From assembly GCA_900696645.1 (NCBI GenBank), contig CAADGV010000002.1, forward strand, positions 1 to 5,850: a stretch of DNA of 5,850 nt. The letters are read 5' to 3'. The notes under the pieces are model-generated. The model did no database searches. It saw only the letters and a program-made list of their open reading frames with translations, and was not told the origin of the DNA. The position numbers were made by a program, and so were the translations under genes. The first letter of the stretch is position 1; every line of letters starts with the position of its first letter. The stretch is from an uncultured Chlorobiota bacterium. GTDB taxonomy: Bacteria; Bacteroidota; Ignavibacteria; UBA10030; UBA6906. Below are positions 1 to 5,238 of the stretch, piece after piece.

Positions 1-39
1 CGTTATGTGCAAGCCGTTGAATTTATAGCGGCCACGAGT
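1..39 (+). repeat. Inverted partial copy of 481-518, including attC-like outer box
   Basis: Positions 1-39 align with the reverse complement of about 481-518. Shared blocks are GTTATGT, GCA, GCCG, TTGA and finally AGCGGCCACGAGT, a perfect 13-base match (27-39 against 493-481). Small gaps lie between the blocks. The similarity stops just after the 13-base block. Read on the minus strand, positions 1-10 are GCACATAACG, identical to the outer box at 608-617. Confidence 0.5.
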
Positions 40-51
40 TGCCGCCCCCAT
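1..51 (-). CDS. Possible start of a further gene, cut by the window edge
   Basis: An ATG at 51 is preceded by GAGAGG exactly seven bases upstream, a good ribosome-binding site by the standard of the core operon. The visible product is MGAATRGRYKFNGLHIT. Only 17 codons are inside the window, so neither the length nor the family can be judged. It competes with another reading of the same bases, in which a different frame (ANQWGRQLVAAINSTACT then TAA at 3-5) is the tail of the decayed methyltransferase. Confidence 0.33.
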   Translation of the reverse strand, partial: MGAATRGRYKFNGLHIT

Positions 52-67
52 TGGTTAGCCTCTCAAC

Positions 68-587
68 TCAAATATCAAGACGGTAAGCGAATGAATGCAA
101 TGAGCAATGGATTTTCTTTGCTCTAAGCAATTCTGTGGCTGAGAACTGACTGCCAATTTCAAGACGACATCCCGATGCTGGATGATGAGTCCAAGCCACC
201 CAAGACCATGCACCTTGCGCCCGTTCCTCGTCCCTCTCCCCGTTCGGTTTATACAGCCAACGCACACCAGAGTTTGCCAAGTATCTGCAATCAGGATGCG
301 CTCCAAAGAAATCAAGTCCAATCGTAAATCGGGCGCTCATCAGCACATGAAACATATCGTTCTTGATGTGCCAACTCTGGGTGTCCCCCGCTACACTCTT
401 TCAGATCATTCGAGTACGCTTCACAACCCACGGCTCGGAATGCCTTGCACACTGCCTGGCTTTTCTCGCAACTGATAAGCACTCGTGGCCGCTTTTCAAT
501 ACGGCCTGCAACATAACAACCCGCACCACGGCGGTCGCTTCGCTCCCTCAACTCTTCGCTCGTTTGTATGTGGTTAGTTGTGCTCAT
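68..587 (-). pseudogene. Frameshifted phage-type DNA (cytosine) methyltransferase remnant
   Basis: Residues 35-71 counted from the ATG at 587 (RVLISCEKSQAVCKAFRAVG, then EAYSNDLKECSGGHPE) match the start of the short phage DNA methyltransferase family, usually M-x-V-L-I-A-C-E-x-S. This includes the SAM-binding region. The frame then breaks near 371-374. Skipping one T turns GAGTTGGCAC into GAG TGG CAC (E-W-H), and the expected sequence resumes as HIKNDMFHVL, then GAHPDCRYLANSGVRWLYK, containing the P-x-C-x-x-L-A-N-S-G-V-R-W-L catalytic-region signature. This second frame runs to a TGA at 68-70, but after about position 225 it no longer resembles the family. The first 34 residues are encoded by the palindrome at 508-618 and are unlike other family members. 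There is no Shine-Dalgarno sequence. It is probably inactive unless the extra base is a sequencing error. Confidence 0.72.
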
Positions 588-618
588 CGCTGCGTGGTGC
601 TTTGTCCGTTATGTGCCA
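508..618 (-). repeat. attC-like imperfect palindrome (integron cassette recombination site candidate)
   Basis: Read on the minus strand, the element opens with GGCACATAAC and closes with GTTATGTTGC, whose ACATAAC and GTTATGT pair over 7 bases. Inside, after spacers of 7 and 5 bases, GCACCACG (593-600) pairs perfectly with CGTGGTGC (523-530). About 62 bases remain as a central segment. Outer box, unpaired spacer, inner box and variable centre is the R-L-L-R architecture of attC sites, and 111 nt lies within the known size range. The AAC and GTT triplets needed for cleavage are present. Each outer box departs from the RYYYAAC/GTTRRRY consensus at one position. The gene upstream stops with TAA inside the first box. 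No integrase is in the window. It could instead be a MITE-like palindrome. Confidence 0.42.
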
Positions 619-630
619 TGCTCGGACAAA
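601..630. repeat. 8-bp perfect hairpin over the 3' end of the 81-aa gene
   Basis: TTTGTCCG (601-608) is exactly complementary to CGGACAAA (623-630), with a 14-base loop that itself contains ATG-TGC-CAT. The hairpin includes the TAA stop of the 81-aa gene. On neither strand is it followed by a run of T, so it is not a standard intrinsic terminator. It shares bases with the outer box of the attC-like palindrome, so the two structures would compete. Confidence 0.45.
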
Positions 631-854
631 TACTGCCTAAGTTCATCAGCACATTTATGAATAGCCCTTGTTTTCTCATTCCACGCTTCTATTACATCAT
701 CTGACATTTCATTCATCGCCCATTGCCAAGTTTCATCTATTGCACAATAATCAGCTTTACGCTCGGCTTCAATTGCATCCAATAAAGCACGGCACATAAC
801 AAGCAGTTTTGCGTCATGCTGGATGGGCGTTGTGTTTTTAACTTCTGTACTCAT
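609..854 (-). CDS. 81-aa helical protein of unknown function ending inside an attC-like palindrome
   Basis: This is an 81-aa acidic, helical protein. Residues 14-35 (from DAKLLVMCRALLDAIEAERK) and 45-78 (from QWAMNEMSDDVIEAWNEK to ELRQYLSEH) look like two or three amphipathic helices, with isolated cysteines at 21, 37 and 68 that form no motif. I do not recognise the family. In contrast to the upstream genes there is no Shine-Dalgarno sequence; the bases before ATG are TATAGTTGAT. The gene follows a 34-base A+T-rich gap, the longest between genes so far. Its TAA stop falls inside the box GGCACATAAC that starts the palindrome at 508-618. A stop placed inside the first box of attC is typical of integron cassette genes. 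An internal GTTATGTGCC at 791-800 repeats the same box in the opposite sense. Confidence 0.6.
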   Translation of the reverse strand: MSTEVKNTTPIQHDAKLLVMCRALLDAIEAERKADYCAIDETWQWAMNEMSDDVIEAWNEKTRAIHKCADELRQYLSEHGT

Positions 855-888
855 ATCAACTATATTTTAGTTCTATTTGTAATGGATT
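855..888 (-). other. A+T-rich intergenic gap before the 81-aa gene
   Basis: These 34 bases separate the 70-aa and 81-aa genes and are clearly richer in A and T than the flanking coding DNA. On the minus strand they contain TATAGT near the start codon, but there is no matching -35 hexamer 16-18 bases upstream, so no promoter can be claimed. There is no hairpin followed by a T-run. The gap may mark the boundary between the compact phage-like operon and the leftmost genes. Confidence 0.3.
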
Positions 889-1101
889 TTATGCACTACG
901 ACTCTTAAAGTTTGAGCAAAACTGCAAACCGTCAGTTTCATACGATTTAATATGGGCATCAACCTCGACCCATACTATTGGATTGTAGCATTTCCCGTAT
1001 TTTCTGGTGTTCCCCTCTTGATTGGCGATCGCCTCCCAGTATTTGCAGTCGGCGCAGCGCATCCCCACCTCTTCAACTATCTTGCTCTGTTGAGCATTCA
1101 T
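889..1101 (-). CDS. 70-aa four-cysteine zinc-binding-like protein
   Basis: This is a 70-aa protein with the arrangement MRCADCKYWE (Cys16, Cys19), YGKC (Cys38) and FCSNF (Cys62). C-x2-C, a single Cys about 20 residues on, and a final Cys before an aromatic residue is a pattern shared by many small phage proteins. It probably makes a single zinc site. The start at 1101 lies three bases after the HNH stop and has AGGA close upstream. An alternative start at Met14 (1062), preceded by GAGGTGGGG, would begin directly at MRCADC and looks equally typical of the family. The gene is translationally adjacent to the HNH gene, so it belongs to the same operon. Its function is unknown. It ends with TAA, followed by a 34-base A+T-rich gap. 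Confidence 0.72.
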   Translation of the reverse strand: MNAQQSKIVEEVGMRCADCKYWEAIANQEGNTRKYGKCYNPIVWVEVDAHIKSYETDGLQFCSNFKSRSA

Positions 1102-1104
1102 ATC

Positions 1105-1485
1105 CTACCCTCTGTTGAGCTTGAACTTTCCCAAGGTCACCCCCCTGTATTTCGCGAACTCCAGGATGCTCCTACTGCCTTTCGTCGAATTACATTTGCG
1201 GCACGCTGCGACGATGTTGTGCCGGTTATGTTTTCCTCCTTTAGCGAGGGGTTCTACATGGTCGCCCGACATCTTCTTGAAATCTGTCTCCCCGCATCCG
1301 TAGGCACATTCAAAGCCTTGTTTCTCGAAAGCATACTTCACCCAGCTACGAGGAACAGCTTTGCGTACCGTCGGCGTTGCTCCCGCCCGCCCGTGCCTCA
1401 TCTTCGCAAGCCATTCCTTCACTTCACGAATGACGATGCTCTCTCCCTTTATCACAGATTGCTCGTCCAAGAACTTCGTAATCAT
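1105..1485 (-). CDS. HNH endonuclease
   Basis: The protein is 126 aa when started at the ATG at 1485, four bases after the RDF-like stop. The open frame continues to an ATG at 1542, which would add a Arg/Lys-rich leader and overlap the upstream gene by 53 bases, so the shorter form is preferred. The C-terminal half is a complete HNH domain. It has Cys60 and Cys64 (FECAYGCG), the catalytic DH pair Asp75-His76 in GDHVEPL, GGKHNRHN ending in Asn90, and CRKCNSTKG with Cys95, Cys98 and Asn99. The four cysteines form the structural zinc site and His76 is the expected general base. The N-terminal 50 residues are charged and helical and may help DNA binding. It could be a homing, packaging-associated or restriction-type nuclease. 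There is no terminase in the window to support a packaging role. Confidence 0.85.
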   Translation of the reverse strand: MITKFLDEQSVIKGESIVIREVKEWLAKMRHGRAGATPTVRKAVPRSWVKYAFEKQGFECAYGCGETDFKKMSGDHVEPLAKGGKHNRHNIVAACRKCNSTKGSRSILEFAKYRGVTLGKFKLNRG

Positions 1486-1489
1486 TTTC

Positions 1490-2485
1490 TCATATCCCCA
1501 ACGGGTTATTCGGGTCAATCGCCTCTTCTTTCTTCTTGTCAAATCCGAGGTATGACCATCGGGTTTTTACCATGCTCTGAACTTCATCTGCTTCTTCCAA
1601 CGTGAGTCCGTTTTGTTCTTTCAGGGCGAGTATTTTGTTCCCGATTTCAACGAGCTTGTGCCTGTCGGTTGTTGCCTTGATTTCGTTTACCAACTTCGGG
1701 ATGATGTCGCCGGGGATCGGTGTCCCATCTGTGAGTTGGCGCGAAGAACTAATCCGGGTCATCAAATCCTCATCCCAACCAAGTGCTTTTCCGACCTTCG
1801 TTAGACGCTCCACAATGCTTGAGATACTTGTCGGAGGCGTGAGTTCCCAAATCGGGAACTTGAGTTTTGCATCCTCTTTCCCGGCTACCATCTTTACCCA
1901 CAGCTTCATAGGAAGGTGAGCGAGTTTCGGTGTGCCGAAGAATAGTTTGGTGAGTCCGGCCAGATTGGTCAGAGCATCATACACGGCACTCCCGCTGTTC
2001 TTGCTTCCTGTCTCGAACAGATACGGGAGTGTACTGACAATCGTTCCCTTTGTCGGCTCAAGAACAAATGCCTTGAGGTTCATCGTGTATCGGCAGGCTT
2101 TCTTCCGCAACTCCTTATCTTCAGTATCGAACAAACCCAATGTGAGACAGACACATTCACTTTCCTCGCCGACTCCGTATTGCTTGCCGCCGATGTTCTC
2201 GGAGATTCGGTGTAAGCATGTGTCGCCGTCGCATTTGCGGATTGCTTGGCTGTTTGAACCGTACAGGGCGAAGCGGTCATCAAATACGTCAGGGATGTTG
2301 TCAGACGGGACGACGATCATCAGTTCCTTCGGCTCCTCTCCATACAGTGCCCTGATTTCGGGGAAGGCATCTATATTCCAGTGGTCGAGGGCGCGGGGAA
2401 GGTTGCGCTCCGTCTTTTCCCCCGTCTTGATTTTCCCGCGTGGGTCGGTCTGGATTTTTTGCCTGCGGTGTTCGGAGGTTATCAT
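1490..2485 (-). CDS. phiC31 gp3-like protein (recombination directionality factor family)
   Basis: This 331-aa protein begins at the ATG at 2485, overlapping the nuclease stop by ATGA and preceded by AAGGTGA about five bases away. The N-terminal half has the signature I associate with the gp3-like RDF family. It starts with a basic opening (DPRGKIKTGEK) and ALDHWNID at 32-39. IRALYGEEPKELMIVVPSD then follows (44-62), along with a large aromatic segment, RFALYGSN. Cysteines in CDGDTC (85-90), CVC (111-113) and Cys131 could form a zinc site. The C-terminal third (about 260-305) is helical and charged, and the gene ends in DPNNPLGI. The phiC31 protein switches serine integrase from integration to excision. 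Many relatives sit next to exonuclease genes rather than integrases, and that is the case here, so a role in DNA replication or recombination is equally possible. No integrase is present in the window. Confidence 0.68.
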   Translation of the reverse strand: MITSEHRRQKIQTDPRGKIKTGEKTERNLPRALDHWNIDAFPEIRALYGEEPKELMIVVPSDNIPDVFDDRFALYGSNSQAIRKCDGDTCLHRISENIGGKQYGVGEESECVCLTLGLFDTEDKELRKKACRYTMNLKAFVLEPTKGTIVSTLPYLFETGSKNSGSAVYDALTNLAGLTKLFFGTPKLAHLPMKLWVKMVAGKEDAKLKFPIWELTPPTSISSIVERLTKVGKALGWDEDLMTRISSSRQLTDGTPIPGDIIPKLVNEIKATTDRHKLVEIGNKILALKEQNGLTLEEADEVQSMVKTRWSYLGFDKKKEEAIDPNNPLGI

Positions 2486-3432
2486 GCTGTCACCTTCTTG
2501 TTTTTCTTCCCGTTCTTGTTTTCGATTGATGCTTCGAGTTGTGTTGTGAGTGGGTCACTCGCCGCAATCTGGGCGTTGATTTTCTCTATCTCCACCGGAG
2601 CAATAACCGGAATCCCCGAAAGTAAACTTCTCCCACCGAAATCAATCCTGTCCGGCATGGTGAAAACTGTCGGCGTGTTGTTCGGATTGTTGTATCGCCA
2701 GAGTTCAAGGGCAAATATGCTCAATTCGCCGTCACGCTTCATCTGCTCCTTTGTGCGGATGTCAATATCAAAGCCCGACTTGTTCCCCGCGTCAAGGTAG
2801 AGAACAAACGTCCCGACAATCGGCATACCAAACAGGTTCATTTCTTCAAGCTGTATCGCGTAGTGGGCTGTCTGCAAATGGTAGTTTTTGTCTTTCCCGC
2901 CCGTCTTGATGTCGCCGATGTAAAGCCCCGTTTCCGGGACAACCCGAACCGTACTCTTGGTGAGCGCATATTCTCCGGCTTGCAAGACGCACGGTAGGTC
3001 AACCGTCCCGGCGGTCTCTTGCACATGAGAACATGAAACTACTTCCGAGCCAAGTACCTGCGGCTTGACTACTTCCATGAATTGAGCGAAACGGATAATC
3101 TGCAACCACTCTTCCTGCGTGAATAGAATCCGGCCAAGTTCGTCTTTGAAGGATATCGCGCCCTCCATCAGTCCCTTGTTGATCCCGGCGTGTATGCGGC
3201 TGCCTTTGTTCAGTGCCCGATTTACAATCGCCTCCGCCTCAAAGTTTCCTATCTTGCCGCGCCAGAGCGATAAGAAGGGCTTGTTGATGATGTTCAGGAA
3301 GGTCGTCGTGGAGTTGTAGTAGAAACGGCCATCTCCGACGGGTTGCGACCATTTTGCATCCCCAAATTCTTTCGGGCGGGGTATCGGGTAGTACCTGTCG
3401 TCGAACCATTCAATGCGGGTTACATCGTCCAT
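2482..3432 (-). CDS. PD-(D/E)XK nuclease, RecB/Cas4-like (probable phage exonuclease)
   Basis: This 316-aa protein starts at the ATG at 3432, with GGAG seven bases upstream, 14 bases after the ATPase stop. The open frame extends further upstream but that part would overlap the ATPase gene. The motifs of the RecB/Cas4 branch appear in order: STTTFLNIINKPFLSLW (41-57), a typical N-terminal helix; GSRIHAGINKG (77-87) with the motif I His81; GTVD (142-145) with the metal-binding Asp145; IGDIKTG (172-178) with Asp174 and Lys176, the D-x-K catalytic pair; and QTAHYA (187-192) with Gln187 and Tyr191. The catalytic site therefore looks intact. No Cys cluster for an iron-sulphur centre like that of Cas4 or AddB is evident. 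The tail (300-316) is a Lys/Asn-rich, probably disordered segment. It probably degrades or resects DNA during phage replication or recombination. The stop overlaps the RDF-like gene start (ATGA). Confidence 0.85.
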   Translation of the reverse strand: MDDVTRIEWFDDRYYPIPRPKEFGDAKWSQPVGDGRFYYNSTTTFLNIINKPFLSLWRGKIGNFEAEAIVNRALNKGSRIHAGINKGLMEGAISFKDELGRILFTQEEWLQIIRFAQFMEVVKPQVLGSEVVSCSHVQETAGTVDLPCVLQAGEYALTKSTVRVVPETGLYIGDIKTGGKDKNYHLQTAHYAIQLEEMNLFGMPIVGTFVLYLDAGNKSGFDIDIRTKEQMKRDGELSIFALELWRYNNPNNTPTVFTMPDRIDFGGRSLLSGIPVIAPVEIEKINAQIAASDPLTTQLEASIENKNGKKNKKVTA

Positions 3433-3446
3433 TCGTTTTCTCCGGT

Positions 3447-4730
3447 TTAGAGTACAAATGCGCTCTTGTTCTTCATGTACGAAATGAATTCCGTCAAGAC
3501 GGCTGTTTGGAACCCTCTCGTACAATCACCCACCCCGTATTTCAGGTGGATATATTCCTCAAGAATCGTGTTTGCGACTTCATTCACACCCCTTTCAAAA
3601 CACACATCGGATATAATTATCTCACCCTCGTAAGCAACACCCAGCATTTCCTTGCTGTCGAATATGGCACACTTCACGGGGTAATCAACCGGAAAACCGA
3701 CTTCTTTGAAGAATTCCATCGCCTGATTGAGTGTTGCCCTGTACAATGGAGGCATTTCTATGTCACGAAATATCAAACCGGTTTGGGACACCTTGAATGC
3801 CGCCCCGACATTTTGATCGCCGATGATTGGGCGCAGAGAGTTGAAGATTTTTGTCGGGATGATTATGTGGTTGTGTATCTCATCGGGCTTTAGAAGCCCA
3901 GAGAAGCCGCGCGGGGCAAGCCTGTTCTTTTTCACGCACGACCTGAACACATGCGAAATTTCACCCGGAGTTATATCGGCATAATCGGCAACCGTCCCCT
4001 CAATGTATTGCTGCTCACACGACTCCATCAGTACGCGCATGATTACCTCTTCGTTTTCGCAACGATAGAGAAGCCCCCATATTTTTTCCTCAACTTCCCA
4101 GCGATACTTCACAAGTCGGTTTTCTTCAATGGCAATCTCGGAGAAATCATAGTCGTAAACAGAATTTAGGTTTGTCTCAAAACACCTTATCCCCTTCCGG
4201 TAGATGTTCGCTACGTTCCCGGTTTTCTCAAGGATGCGCCCCATCGGGCACTCAAACAGAATCTTCTTCCTCTCAGCGAAATACTTGTTAAATTCCGCAA
4301 GAAATAGGAGCACGTCCCCGCTCAGGTCAATGTAGAAGTGGGTTTCATTCTCTTTTGGATGAATCTCGTCAACGACTTCAATCGAGCATCCACCCTCATC
4401 AAGGGCGTTGCAATAAATTTCCCTCAGTGCCTGCCAAAGTTCCCAATCCTTCCCCATCTCGGTTGTTATTGAGGTCTTTCGCCCGTTGATAGTGATAAGG
4501 TCGTAATCGTCTCCCCGGAATGATTCTTTCACCGTGTCAATGCTGATCTCATCAGTACCAGAGAATAGCCCGACGCGATACTTTTTCCGCAACAGATAGG
4601 CAAGAGCATACTTATTGCCGATCCCAAATTGCCCAATCTTTGTCTCATCAGTGCGCTTACTGGACGCACCAAGTAAGTACAAAGCCTTTTCATCAAGTAA
4701 TCCGGTATTCTTTATTTTGAGATATTTCAT
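3447..4730 (-). CDS. GHKL/Hsp90-like ATP-binding protein with reordered motifs and a C-terminal EExxH segment
   Basis: This 427-aa protein has a near-perfect AAGGAG five bases before the ATG; a GTG three bases earlier is a less likely start. Residues 32-48 (IGQFGIGNKYALAYLLR) closely resemble the glycine loop and helix that close over ATP in Hsp90 and MutL-type GHKL ATPases. Residues 103-114 (REIYCNALDEGG) match the N-box (E-x3-N-x-x-D) that holds the magnesium ion. In classical GHKL folds the N-box comes first, so the order here is reversed, as in a circular permutation. The segments YRKGIRC (177-183) and IEENRLVKYRWEVE look like further family-conserved stretches. Near the C-terminus, EEYIHLKYG followed by DCTRGFQ (391-408) is reminiscent of a zincin HExxH helix with the first His replaced by Glu. 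Similar proteins are, from memory, annotated in phages simply as ATP-binding proteins. The substrate is unknown. It lies 14 bases upstream of the nuclease gene. Confidence 0.75.
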   Translation of the reverse strand: MKYLKIKNTGLLDEKALYLLGASSKRTDETKIGQFGIGNKYALAYLLRKKYRVGLFSGTDEISIDTVKESFRGDDYDLITINGRKTSITTEMGKDWELWQALREIYCNALDEGGCSIEVVDEIHPKENETHFYIDLSGDVLLFLAEFNKYFAERKKILFECPMGRILEKTGNVANIYRKGIRCFETNLNSVYDYDFSEIAIEENRLVKYRWEVEEKIWGLLYRCENEEVIMRVLMESCEQQYIEGTVADYADITPGEISHVFRSCVKKNRLAPRGFSGLLKPDEIHNHIIIPTKIFNSLRPIIGDQNVGAAFKVSQTGLIFRDIEMPPLYRATLNQAMEFFKEVGFPVDYPVKCAIFDSKEMLGVAYEGEIIISDVCFERGVNEVANTILEEYIHLKYGVGDCTRGFQTAVLTEFISYMKNKSAFVL

Positions 4731-4990
4731 CACTTCTCCTTATCAATGATTTGAAATCTGTTTGCTGTTTGGTAGCATCGAGGGTGCATGTCAACGAAGG
4801 CGGCGACCTTTACAATGTTGCCGCGAATGACTTCAACTTCTGTCTCACAAACTTCCCCGCAAATCGAACAGATTGGAGTACATTCGTCAACCTTGCGTTG
4901 GCGTTTGTATGGCACTTTCTCCATTTTGAAATCGTATGGTAATGCTGTTGGCATTTTTCCCCCGTTCATAATTGCGGCAAGATGGTTCAC
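4730..4990 (-). CDS. 86-aa Cys-rich, probably zinc-binding protein (GTG start)
   Basis: The protein is 86 aa if translation begins at the GTG at 4990. That start is preferred because it overlaps the upstream TGA (GTGA) and has AGAGGA six to seven bases upstream. Internal ATGs at 4969 and 4954 are alternatives giving 79 or 74 aa; 4954 follows a G-run. The N-terminus (NHLAAIMNGGKMPTALPYDF) precedes a basic linker. It leads to a cysteine cluster, ECTPICSICGEVC, with Cys37, 41, 44 and 48, and a later HPRC (His69, Cys72). Four of these could bind zinc, separated by a short beta hairpin. The function is unknown, but the fold is probably a small treble-clef or ribbon. The stop TGA shares one base with the ATG of the GHKL-like gene (TGATG), which suggests coupled translation. 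Confidence 0.68.
   Translation of the reverse strand: MNHLAAIMNGGKMPTALPYDFKMEKVPYKRQRKVDECTPICSICGEVCETEVEVIRGNIVKVAAFVDMHPRCYQTANRFQIIDKEK
4735..4740 (-). promoter_or_regulatory. Strong Shine-Dalgarno for the GHKL-like gene
   Basis: AAGGAG lies just before the GTG-ATG pair at 4733/4730. Its spacing of about five bases favours the ATG at 4730. It lies inside the end of the upstream Cys-rich gene, so the two are probably translated in a coupled way. Confidence 0.6.
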
Positions 4991-5238
4991 TTCAAGTCCT
5001 CTTCGGTTAGTCCTGCTTCTTGTAGAATTTGATGCCAATTCCAATAGAAATAAACAAACCCATACTTTTCTTTACGACCTTTCAACCTCTTCACGAAGTC
5101 CTTCACTGCATCCTTCCTCACGGCTTCGAGTAGGGCGGTAAGGGTCGGCTCTTGCGTCTCTTCGATTTTGGCGCGCAGGATTTCTACGTGTCCGGTTAGT
5201 TGGGCGTTATGACTCTCGGCGGTTTTCGGATGGTTCAT
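4987..5238 (-). CDS. 83-aa predicted helical protein, unknown function
   Basis: This 83-aa protein is rich in Glu, Lys, Leu and Ala. Residues 12-50 look like one long amphipathic helix (from QLTGHVEILRAKIEE to about KDFVKRL), followed by a basic stretch (RLKGRKEK) and an aromatic segment GFVYFYWNWHQILQ. It ends in a short acidic helix, LTEEDLK. No catalytic motif or cysteines are visible, and I do not recognise the family. The start at 5238 is supported by a Shine-Dalgarno-like TGAGGT seven bases upstream and by the ATGA overlap with the previous stop. Its own stop overlaps a GTG start of the next gene. It may be a small DNA-binding or protein-adaptor component of the operon, but the sequence does not decide this. 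Confidence 0.68.
   Translation of the reverse strand: MNHPKTAESHNAQLTGHVEILRAKIEETQEPTLTALLEAVRKDAVKDFVKRLKGRKEKYGFVYFYWNWHQILQEAGLTEEDLK

Noticed and set aside
28-45. Small hairpin GCGGC...GCCGC near the left edge as a terminator
   Set aside because: The stem is only 5 bp and no T-run follows. It is probably incidental.
55-321. 88-aa minus-strand frame beginning inside the methyltransferase remnant
   Set aside because: It overlaps the better-supported methyltransferase frame, and its residues do not match the family or any motif. It may at most contain decayed tail codons.
601-630. Intrinsic terminator after the 81-aa gene
   Set aside because: A perfect 8-bp hairpin exists, but no T-run follows on either strand.
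855-888. Possible promoter (TATAGT) upstream of the 81-aa gene
   Set aside because: No -35 hexamer at a suitable distance was found, and the Bacteroidetes-type -7 motif is also absent. A+T richness alone is not enough.
1225-1231. GTTATGT box inside the HNH gene
   Set aside because: It encodes the conserved K-H-N-R part of the HNH domain and has no palindrome partner.
952-1605. 217-aa plus-strand open frame
   Set aside because: It lies antisense to the HNH gene and its neighbours, which have clear motifs. Its translation is rich in Pro, Ser and Leu with no recognisable domain. It is a shadow frame.
1932-2549. 205-aa plus-strand open frame
   Set aside because: It is antisense to the RDF-like and nuclease genes, has no motif, and has no ribosome-binding site. 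It is a shadow frame.
3354-3893. 179-aa plus-strand open frame
   Set aside because: It is antisense to the C-terminal part of the GHKL-like gene and the start of the nuclease gene, both well supported on the minus strand.
5206-5212. GTTATG-type box as another attC end
   Set aside because: It lies in the 83-aa coding sequence without a nearby ACATAAC partner or inner boxes. A chance match is likely.
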